From assembly GCA_017525855.1 (NCBI GenBank), contig JAFXSE010000102.1:1-5415 (forward strand): a stretch of 5,415 nt of DNA, given 5' to 3'. How positions within the stretch are numbered: position 1 is the stretch's first letter; each line of letters starts with the position of its first letter. The notes beneath the pieces are model-generated. The model searched no databases, was not told the DNA's origin, and worked only from the letters and a program-made list of their open reading frames with translations. This document shows positions 1 to 5,415 of the stretch, one piece after another. The position numbers and the translations under genes were made by a program. This stretch comes from Bacilli bacterium (lineage in GTDB: Bacteria; Bacillota; Bacilli; RF39; UBA660).

Positions 1-10
1 ATCCCCAAAA
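1..10. other. Possible telomere-proximal trace (CCCCAAAA)
   Basis: The window opens with ATCCCCAAAA directly followed by subtelomere-like AT-rich DNA. On the 5' end of a ciliate macronuclear chromosome one expects C-rich strand repeats, C4A4 in spirotrichs or C4-A/T variants elsewhere, running into the flank. AT + CCCCAA would also fit the last bases of a C4A2T array. Only one unit is present, so chance or trimming cannot be separated. No G4-type repeat is seen at the 3' end, which stops in GAAAAATAAATAAAT. Confidence 0.3.
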
Positions 11-177
11 TAATTAATTTTTATTTAAATAATATTATTATTAAAAATAGAAAAATTAATATATTTTTATTCAATAAATTATTTATCAAACATTAAAATT
101 TGCAAATTCATTATTAAAATTATTAATTTTTATTTTGATACAAAGAGACACAGATTAAAAAAATAATAAATTAAAAG
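11..177 (+). promoter_or_regulatory. AT-rich 5' flank and leader
   Basis: About 11% G+C across the 177 bases before the start codon, against clearly higher values in the gene. TATTTAAA at 23-30 (approximate placement) resembles a TATA box but carries little weight in such composition. The less AT-rich ACAAAGAGACACAG at 140-153 may lie in the transcribed leader. The last bases (AAATTAAAAG) are a typical A-rich context before a protist ATG. No small ORF, RNA gene or repeat is recognisable here. Confidence 0.4.
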
Positions 178-231
178 ATGAGGTTAAGATATTTAATTCT
201 AACACTTTTCTACGCATGTCTTTGTGGAACT
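178..231 (+). other. N-terminal signal peptide
   Basis: Residues 1-18 begin with a short basic head (MRLR) followed by a hydrophobic core (YLILTLFYACLC) and small or polar residues (GT) suited to signal-peptidase cleavage around residues 16-19. This directs the following 1340 or so residues to the ER lumen and the cell exterior, in agreement with their cysteine content and N-glycosylation sequons. The exact cleavage site is a guess. Confidence 0.85.
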
Positions 232-3200
232 TTCAAATATACCAATGACATAATCCACGAAAATGCCGAGTTAGGAAAAGTCTGCCACACCAAAGACGGA
301 GATAATTTGATCCTATCCAAAGTCTACAATGGACAAAAAATGCTCATGTCCAAATTGGACGAGAGAGGAAATTTCCTTTATCATAATTCCCTTTTAGATA
401 TTAGCTACACAGGAAATGCTCAAGTAATGGAAAGTAAAACTATCAATGGTGAAGATGGATATACCTTATATCACAAAACTTTAGGAAAAGAATATTTAAC
501 TCAATTAAAAGATGAAGGCCAAAAAGTTGGATCTAAAGATTATTCCACTTTTCATGAACAAGCTTCAGCTTTTACTTTAAAGAGTGGAAAAATATTTTTC
601 TCTGGAATTACTAAGCCTTCTGCAAATTACGTCCAAACTACCATCAATTTAAGAATTTTCGATCCAAAAGACAACTCAGAATTAAATGGTTATACTTTAT
701 ATTCTTATAGTAAATATATAAGTTGCTTTGAACTAAGTGAGAATAATGTATATTGTGTATATGTCTTAGATGAAAGCCTATTAATTAACTCATTATTAGG
801 TATCCAACATTTCAAAATTGGTGAAACAGGTATTGTAGAACAAGATGAGCCTTATTTAATCAAAGCTTTCTATACTCAATTCAATTATCTTAAAGCCATG
901 CCTTATAAAGATAATGAGGTCATTATTCTTTTCCAAACAGGAAACAAAGATTATGAGAATATACCCAATGGTAACACCGGAAAAGATTTATACTATTATC
1001 ACTTAGATATAAATCCTACTGGATTTAAAGTAATAAGATATGATTATTTATCTACCAATTGTAGATTTACTAATGAAGCTGATGACTATACTGTAGATAT
1101 TACCACTTTTGATAAAAATATTTTAATCATTTGCGAAGTAGAAAATGATGGAAAAGATTATGCTAAATATTTCCGAGCATATAATGTCACTTCTGATGTT
1201 AAAAAAATACCATATTTTGATTTCAACCAATTCGATGGCTTAGGAGTAACAAATCCTCTCTTTGTTAAATTCAAAGATTACTTAGGTGTATTATATACTC
1301 ATGTTGTATCAGCAAATAAAAAAAATGTTAATTTAATTATGATGAACTATCCTGATTGTAATCATGTTGCTGGTAATGTTAAATTCTATGGAGTATGTCC
1401 TAATGGTAATGCAACAAAACCATTAAGTAAGCATATCGATACTTTTATGGTAAATCCTTATCCAACTTTCATGCAAAATGCTAAAGTTTATTTCAGATTT
1501 GTTAATATGAATAATATGGTAATATATAATGGAAATAAAAGCCTTGAATTAAATAAAGATTATGATCCTGCTGCTATGAAAGATTTATATATTAAAGAAT
1601 ATCATAATGAAGAAGATTCTTATCTTGATTACACTGCTTCAAAAATAAATCCTGATAAAACTTATTTATTAGGTAGAACATGTCGAATTGATATTAAATA
1701 TCCAAAATGCCAAGATCAATGTTTAGGCTGTGATGAAAATAGCACACCTGAAGATCATCATTGCTTCGATTGTCAGCATGGATATTATCCTATCAAAAAA
1801 GGTGTGGATACAACTGGCTGTGGCTCAAATTCGAGTTATTATAATTGTCTCAAATGTGATATCGCTTGTAAAAGATGCTATGGTCCTTTCTTAAATAGTG
1901 TTCCTCCCACTACAAATTGTAAACAAAATTATTGTAATATTGAAGACAATTATTTCCCTTATGAAGATGACTATAGAACTTGCTTTAATGCTTCAGATAA
2001 AGAAAAATGGGAAAAACTTTTGAAATTAGACGAAGTATTATTTTTAGATAAAAATAATAGTACAAATAAAGGAGATTGGGTATGGAGAAAATGTCATAAA
2101 AATTGTGCTGAATGTAATGCAAAAGGTGATGATAAAAATAATAAATGTTCAAAATGTAAAGCAAATCTATTTTTCTATTGTAATCAAACAAAATTAAATG
2201 GCGGTATACCTGGATCATGTCATCCTTCATGTGAAGGTGACGGTTGTTATAAATCAGACCCAAATAAAACAGAAGGTATGGAAAAAATGTGTCCATGTTT
2301 TGCCAATTGTAAAGTTTGTCAAGGACCTGATTCATGTGATGAATGTAGAAGTACTTGGCTTTTACCTCCAGAAAGAACAAGTTGTAATAAATCTTGTGAT
2401 TATTGTTTAACTCCTTATTTCGAAGAGCCTAAGACTTTATCCAAAGGAAGATGTATCAATTGTAAAACTGAGTTTACTCCTGAGCAATATACTTATGATA
2501 ATAAATGTTTTGAAAAAGATAAAATTCCATATTTTAATTATACAGAATATGGTAATGATAATTTGACTTATAGTGTAAAACAATTCTATCATGTAATTGA
2601 TAGTAAATGTAATTTATTAACAGGATGTAAAAAAGGATGTCATAAATGTTCCGTATTAGAAACAGATAGATGTACCGAATGTGAAGAAGGATATTATAAA
2701 GAAGATCCATTTAATGTCACAAGAAAAACATTCAAATGCTTTGAAAGAGATGTATGTCATGGTACAAAACAATATCCTCATGACCCAGAATTAAAAGTAG
2801 GAGGTGTATGTATTACAGAAAATGAAGAAAAAATTTGTTTAAATTGTAAACAAAGAAATGATTCATATAGACAACCCGCTGAAGACTTTTATTGTGGAAC
2901 TAAAAGAAATAGAACATATGTTGAAATTCCTGATTGGCATACTTTATCTTACTGTTATGTCCGATGTAAAGAATGTGAAAGATGGGGTACTTCTTGTTCT
3001 ATGAATTGTCTTGCTTGTAGAGATTCGAAATATTATGATTTAATTAGATATAATAAAAAAGAAGGTCAATGTTATAGAAAACAACATAAATGTGGTATAT
3101 ATCCTTACTATCATAATTATGAAATTGCCATTGATGAAGATGATTGCGGTGAAGATTGTGATGTATGTTTATATAATTTCCAATGCCCAAAAGAATTTCC

Positions 3201-5310
3201 TTACTTTAAATACGAAACTCATGAATGTGTTGAATTCTGCCCTGTAACTGATGTCTTAGGTGGTGCTTGTAATGTTAATAGTTCAGCTGCTGTTATTATC
3301 CTTATGCGTAATCCTTTCGGATTAAAATCTCCTTATGATTTACTTAATAATACTCTTGATATTAATCAAATAATATCTAGTAGTTTATTCCAATATATTT
3401 GCGCCTCATATAATTGCGATGTAAATAAAATTTTATCTGATTATCGTAATTATTTCGGAAATGGAAAAGTTTATAATTTACCAGAAAGTCATGTATATAT
3501 AGGTAATAATATTTCAATAGAATTAACCTCTGTTAAATTAGAATTAGAAAAATTAAAAAAATTAATTGATGGAGGCGATGATACAAAAGATGACCCAAAT
3601 ACTAATACGACAATTTTGAATATATCAGAATGTGAACAGATATTAAAAAAGAAATATGGTTTACCAGAAGAAGAAGAATTAATTATAGTAAAATCTGATG
3701 TAATGAAAGAATTTAATATATCAGGAATATTACCAGAATTCCCTGAGGTAGATTATCAATTATTCTCAACATCATTAGGAGCCTTTTTACCTTTGAGTGT
3801 ATGCCAACAAGAAAATACAGAAGTCACAGTTACAAATCCATTTGGTAGTCCATATAATTTATTAAATTTATTCCAAAGTAAGACAGCCTCTGTAATATCT
3901 AGTGGATACGATGTATTCGATGCTTATAGTCCATTTTATAATGATATATGTACTCCTTTCACTAATGAGAATGGAAATGATGTATTACTTGATTCAAGAA
4001 GAAAAGATTATTATGATGAAAATATTAATCTTTGTGGTAAAGATTGTACTTTTATTGGCTATAATGCTGCTGGTAAAACTTATACTTGTAGATGTAATAT
4101 AAAAGCTATGCCAGGAGATGCAGTTGAAAATTATAAAGGTGAAATTGTTGAAAGAACAATGCCAGAAAACTTCAAAAAATTAGTAAGTCGAAGATCAAAT
4201 ATTGATGTATTCAAATGCGCTTCTCAAGCTTTTAGTGCCAAAGGACAAAAAAAGAACTTTGGGTCTTATATATTATTAATAGGTATAGCATCTTTTATTG
4301 GAATTATTGTTTTCCATTTCTTAAAAGAAAGAAAACTTATGGGACATGAATTTGATAAATTAGGAAAAATTGATAGCAAAAAATCTAATAAAAATTCTGA
4401 AAGTGAAAATGTAGCTAATCCTCCAAAAAATAAAAATGAGGAAGATAATAAAAAAAATGAAAAGAAAGATAAAAAAGAAAAGAAAGATAAAAATAAAGAA
4501 GAAAAAAAAGAAAAAGGAAAAAAACCTAAAAAAGATAAAGTTAGAGTTGCCGAAAAATTAGATAATGGTTATACCACAGGAAAAAATATGTACCATCAAA
4601 AAGAAGAAGTCCGAGTTGTCCAAGACCTTTTATTAGAAGATGATCAATTAAATTATGCCTCTTATGAAACAGCCTCAGAAAAAGATAAACGTAATTTCCT
4701 TGCCACATATTGGTCATTCCTTAAATTCAAACAAACAATAATATTTACTTTCTATACCAAAACTGCAGGTATTTTACGTTCAACTAAAATTGCTCTTTTC
4801 ATTTTATTCGTAGCTTTTTATATGACTTTCACAGCCTTATTCTTTAATGATAATATAATGAGAAATATTTATATATATAAAGGAAACACAAAAGCTGCTG
4901 TTCATGTTCCAAATATTATATTATCAAGTCTTTGTTCATTTATTGCTAGTTTAATTGTTAGATTTATTTGCTTAGGTGAAAGAGATATTGCTAAGATAAT
5001 CACAGAAAATGATATTGATAAAAGAAGAGCCTTAGCTGTACAAGCAAAGAAAAAAGCTTTTATTAAAACATATGTATTATATATTATTTCTGCTATTTTA
5101 CTTGGAGTTTGCTGGTATTATATTTCTGCTTTTTGCGCCGTGTTCAAAAACTCACAAAAGAATTATTTAATTAATACTCTTGTTTCTTTCATTATTTGTA
5201 ATTTATGGCCTGGTGTTACTAGTTTAATTCCTACTTTCATGAGAAGAAAAGCTTTAGAAGGTAAAAATAAGGCTTTATACAGAGCAAGCCAAATTGTTTC
5301 TGTTTTCTAA
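178..5310 (+). CDS. Large cysteine-rich multi-pass surface protein, receptor-like (protist family, function unknown)
   Basis: A 1710-residue protein without introns. The start is fixed by an in-frame TAA at 172-174, two codons before the ATG; the ATG has A at -3 and opens a clear signal peptide. Domain order: signal peptide (1-18), beta-rich ectodomain (about 19-500), cysteine-rich furin/growth-factor-receptor-like stalk (502-1031), membrane-proximal module (about 1032-1308), transmembrane helix (about 1362-1382), Lys/Glu-rich cytosolic linker (1383-1483), and a C-terminal block with four predicted helices (1484-1710). From family knowledge, such proteins are common in ciliates and other protists and are usually labelled only as cysteine-rich or TNFR/IGFBP-like proteins. 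A role as plasma-membrane receptor, sensor or adhesin is inference; no enzyme motif is visible. Many N-x-S/T sequons (for example NKS, NST, NYT, NLT, NDS, NIS) fit a glycosylated ectodomain. The code is standard and the stop is TAA at 5308-5310. The reading frame is very secure, the function is not. Confidence 0.95.
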   Translation: MRLRYLILTLFYACLCGTFKYTNDIIHENAELGKVCHTKDGDNLILSKVYNGQKMLMSKLDERGNFLYHNSLLDISYTGNAQVMESKTINGEDGYTLYHKTLGKEYLTQLKDEGQKVGSKDYSTFHEQASAFTLKSGKIFFSGITKPSANYVQTTINLRIFDPKDNSELNGYTLYSYSKYISCFELSENNVYCVYVLDESLLINSLLGIQHFKIGETGIVEQDEPYLIKAFYTQFNYLKAMPYKDNEVIILFQTGNKDYENIPNGNTGKDLYYYHLDINPTGFKVIRYDYLSTNCRFTNEADDYTVDITTFDKNILIICEVENDGKDYAKYFRAYNVTSDVKKIPYFDFNQFDGLGVTNPLFVKFKDYLGVLYTHVVSANKKNVNLIMMNYPDCNHVAGNVKFYGVCPNGNATKPLSKHIDTFMVNPYPTFMQNAKVYFRFVNMNNMVIYNGNKSLELNKDYDPAAMKDLYIKEYHNEEDSYLDYTASKINPDKTYLLGRTCRIDIKYPKCQDQCLGCDENSTPEDHHCFDCQHGYYPIKKGVDTTGCGSNSSYYNCLKCDIACKRCYGPFLNSVPPTTNCKQNYCNIEDNYFPYEDDYRTCFNASDKEKWEKLLKLDEVLFLDKNNSTNKGDWVWRKCHKNCAECNAKGDDKNNKCSKCKANLFFYCNQTKLNGGIPGSCHPSCEGDGCYKSDPNKTEGMEKMCPCFANCKVCQGPDSCDECRSTWLLPPERTSCNKSCDYCLTPYFEEPKTLSKGRCINCKTEFTPEQYTYDNKCFEKDKIPYFNYTEYGNDNLTYSVKQFYHVIDSKCNLLTGCKKGCHKCSVLETDRCTECEEGYYKEDPFNVTRKTFKCFERDVCHGTKQYPHDPELKVGGVCITENEEKICLNCKQRNDSYRQPAEDFYCGTKRNRTYVEIPDWHTLSYCYVRCKECERWGTSCSMNCLACRDSKYYDLIRYNKKEGQCYRKQHKCGIYPYYHNYEIAIDEDDCGEDCDVCLYNFQCPKEFPYFKYETHECVEFCPVTDVLGGACNVNSSAAVIILMRNPFGLKSPYDLLNNTLDINQIISSSLFQYICASYNCDVNKILSDYRNYFGNGKVYNLPESHVYIGNNISIELTSVKLELEKLKKLIDGGDDTKDDPNTNTTILNISECEQILKKKYGLPEEEELIIVKSDVMKEFNISGILPEFPEVDYQLFSTSLGAFLPLSVCQQENTEVTVTNPFGSPYNLLNLFQSKTASVISSGYDVFDAYSPFYNDICTPFTNENGNDVLLDSRRKDYYDENINLCGKDCTFIGYNAAGKTYTCRCNIKAMPGDAVENYKGEIVERTMPENFKKLVSRRSNIDVFKCASQAFSAKGQKKNFGSYILLIGIASFIGIIVFHFLKERKLMGHEFDKLGKIDSKKSNKNSESENVANPPKNKNEEDNKKNEKKDKKEKKDKNKEEKKEKGKKPKKDKVRVAEKLDNGYTTGKNMYHQKEEVRVVQDLLLEDDQLNYASYETASEKDKRNFLATYWSFLKFKQTIIFTFYTKTAGILRSTKIALFILFVAFYMTFTALFFNDNIMRNIYIYKGNTKAAVHVPNIILSSLCSFIASLIVRFICLGERDIAKIITENDIDKRRALAVQAKKKAFIKTYVLYIISAILLGVCWYYISAFCAVFKNSQKNYLINTLVSFIICNLWPGVTSLIPTFMRRKALEGKNKALYRASQIVSVF
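232..1677 (+). other. Beta-rich N-terminal ectodomain, probably propeller-like
   Basis: Residues 19-500 are poor in cysteine and alternate short hydrophobic strands with polar turns, such as DGDNLILSKVYNG, LKSGKIFFSGI, YISCFELSENNVYCVYVLD, NEVIILFQTGN and KNILIICEVENDG. Repeated strand-turn-strand blocks with aromatic ends are typical of beta-propeller blades. The segment after residue about 420 (YPTFMQNAKVYFRFVNMNNM onward) looks like a separate small beta domain that leads into the first cysteine at 502. This is a judgement from pattern only: no canonical WD, Kelch or NHL repeat motif is present, so the fold and blade number are unproven. Such a domain would be the likely ligand-binding or adhesive head of the protein. 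Confidence 0.45.
1681..3270 (+). repeat. Cysteine-rich stalk of furin-like / growth-factor-receptor-type repeats
   Basis: Residues 502-1031 contain 62 cysteines, about 12% of positions. Nine exact CxxxCxxC motifs start at C511, C560, C639, C707, C736, C817, C926, C940 and C990 (for example CHKNCAEC, CKKGCHKC, CGEDCDVC). Several are followed by a CxxC and an aromatic GYY-type turn (CFDCQHGYYPI, CTECEEGYYKEDP). This is the signature of furin-like and growth-factor-receptor cysteine-rich repeats, which form disulfide ladders and act as rigid extracellular stalks or ligand-contact rods. Repeat length is irregular and the repeats have diverged at the DNA level, so this is an old protein repeat and not a recent tandem duplication. 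All cysteines are TGT or TGC. Confidence 0.8.
3271..4101 (+). other. Membrane-proximal ectodomain module (unnamed, conserved-looking)
   Basis: Residues 1032-1308 lie between the cysteine-rich stalk and the first membrane helix. The core (about 1148-1308) reads ISECEQILKKKYGL, then LIIVKSD, then YQLFSTSLGAFLPLSVC, then GYDVF with SPFYNDICTPF (S1251-F1261), then NDVLLDSRRKDYY, and ends in a cysteine cluster C1286, C1290, C1304, C1306. From memory, this sequence type (SxCExxLKxxY, GYDxFxxxxxFYNDICxPF, DVLLxxRrxDyY, LCxxxC) recurs in many large cysteine-rich membrane proteins of ciliates and other protists and always sits just outside the membrane; I know no accepted domain name for it. The six cysteines C1258, C1286, C1290, C1304, C1306 and C1209 could form local disulfides. 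Its position suggests it couples the stalk to the membrane block. Confidence 0.6.
4261..4323 (+). other. Transmembrane helix 1
   Basis: Residues 1362-1382 (GSYILLIGIASFIGIIVFHFL) are uncharged and strongly hydrophobic. They are preceded by a polar lumenal segment and followed at once by KERK, a positive-inside stop-transfer signal. This separates the secreted ectodomain from the cytosolic linker. Confidence 0.9.
4324..4626 (+). other. Cytosolic linker, Lys/Glu/Asp/Asn-rich
   Basis: Residues 1383-1483 join helix 1 to the C-terminal membrane block. The central part (about 1400-1454, bases 4375-4539) is almost entirely K, E, D and N with repeated KKDK, KKEK and DKNKEE units. It is probably disordered or a single charged helix. 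The DNA beneath it is a purine-only-like run of A and G with many A homopolymers. The flanks are more ordinary: GHEFDKLGKID before it, and KLDNGYTTGKNMYHQKEEVRVVQDLL after it. No kinase, phosphatase or SH2-type signalling motif is seen. Confidence 0.75.
4627..5307 (+). other. C-terminal four-helix membrane block with WYYxSxFCAVFKNSQ motif
   Basis: Residues 1484-1710. An amphipathic lead-in (LLEDDQLNYASYETASEKDKRNF, then YWSFLKFKQ) precedes four predicted helices: about 1537-1556 (KIALFILFVAFYMTFTALFF), 1580-1600, 1632-1653 and 1664-1685. Loops 1601-1631 and the tail after 1686 are rich in K and R, which fits a cytosolic location and gives five membrane spans in total with the C terminus inside. 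Signatures I recall from related protist proteins are DKRxFxxxYWSxLKxK, ALFFNDxxM, VPxIIxSS and WYYxSxFCAVFKNSQ. I know no named domain that covers this block. A channel, transducer or multimerisation role is possible but not shown by any motif. Confidence 0.7.
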
Positions 5311-5415
5311 AATAGTAATTTATTCGTGCTCTTATTCTTATTACTTATTAATAAATATTTATAATTATTATTTAGAAAAAATAAAATAATAATTAAAGTT
5401 GAAAAATAAATAAAT
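5311..5415 (+). terminator. AT-rich 3' flank with candidate polyadenylation motifs
   Basis: About 10% G+C. AATAAA occurs around 5350-5355, 5380-5385 and 5405-5410, and any of these could act as a polyadenylation signal, although such hexamers are expected by chance in this composition. A second in-frame TAA lies at 5362-5364 as a back-up stop. There is no in-frame TGA between the stop codon and the end of the window. Confidence 0.35.

Noticed and set aside
1..177. Entamoeba- or Trichomonas-type core promoter elements
   Set aside because: TATTTAAA is present but not informative at about 11% G+C. No GAAC element and no convincing TCAYTW-type initiator were seen close to the ATG.
1985..2380. 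Open frame of 131 codons on the - strand
   Set aside because: Lies wholly inside the cysteine-rich part of the large gene, opposite its coding strand. Its translation is a low-complexity mix of Y, L, I, F and H as expected from the reverse complement of AT-rich, TGT-rich codons, with no recognisable domain.
2198..2410. Open frame of 70 codons on the + strand in another frame
   Set aside because: Out-of-frame reading of the cysteine-rich stalk (TGT read as V- and L-type codons). No domain and no independent leader.
1681..3270. Zinc-finger (PHD or RING-like) reading of the CxxC motifs
   Set aside because: The region follows a signal peptide and lies before the first membrane helix with many N-glycosylation sequons, so it is extracytoplasmic; spacing fits disulfide-rich furin-like repeats better.
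3902..4102. Open frame of 66 codons on the + strand in another frame
   Set aside because: Out-of-frame reading of the membrane-proximal module; its M/I/L-rich hydrophobic look comes from ATG and ATT generated by shifting GAT, AAT and TAT codons.
4324..4626. Nuclear localisation signal in the K-rich linker
   Set aside because: Runs such as KKPKKDK resemble an NLS, but the protein is a signal-peptide-bearing membrane protein and the tract is general K/E low complexity.
178..5310. Spliceosomal or short (15-base type) introns in the gene
   Set aside because: The frame is open over its whole length, and the motifs run continuously through the cysteine-rich, membrane-proximal and C-terminal parts, so no intron is needed. 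An intron of length divisible by three without a stop cannot be fully excluded.

Overview
This 5.4 kb window is dominated by a single uninterrupted protein-coding gene (178-5310, + strand, 1710 codons). It is flanked by very AT-rich non-coding DNA: about 11% G+C in the 177 bases upstream and about 10% in the 105 bases downstream, by hand count. The organism looks like a unicellular eukaryote with a strongly AT-rich genome. A ciliate is my best guess, for three reasons. The window consists of one gene with short AT-rich flanks, like a gene-sized macronuclear chromosome. The extreme 5' end carries ATCCCCAAAA, the only CCCC run I see on this strand, which resembles the inner edge of a C4A4- or C4A2T-type ciliate telomere. 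The encoded protein belongs to a family of large cysteine-rich membrane proteins that I associate with ciliates and other protists. The gene reads in the standard genetic code: glutamine is always CAA/CAG, cysteine TGT/TGC, tryptophan TGG, and it ends at TAA. That excludes the TAA/TAG=Gln code of Tetrahymena, Paramecium and Oxytricha and gives no sign of the Euplotes TGA=Cys code. It would fit a standard-code lineage such as the litostomes (which include rumen ciliates) or Stentor. Another AT-rich protist is not excluded.

Layout: 1-10, possible telomere-proximal trace; 11-177, AT-rich 5' flank and leader; 178-5310, the gene; 5311-5415, AT-rich 3' flank with AATAAA-type motifs. No RNA gene, mobile element, CRISPR array or second credible gene is visible.

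The protein reads as a large type I-entry surface protein. From the N terminus it has: a signal peptide; a beta-rich, probably propeller-like ectodomain of about 480 residues; a cysteine-rich stalk (residues 502-1031) with 62 cysteines and nine exact CxxxCxxC motifs of the furin-like/growth-factor-receptor type; a membrane-proximal ectodomain module with a GYDxF..xxSPFYNDICTPF signature; one transmembrane helix; a lysine/glutamate-rich cytosolic linker; and a C-terminal block with four more predicted membrane helices and a WYYxSxFCAVFKNSQ motif. The architecture suggests a surface receptor, sensor or adhesion molecule, but ligand and signalling output cannot be read from the sequence. The points most worth following up are the unnamed membrane-proximal and C-terminal modules, a diverged internal duplication of an NPFG..SPYxLLN motif, and the combination of standard code with a telomere-like end.
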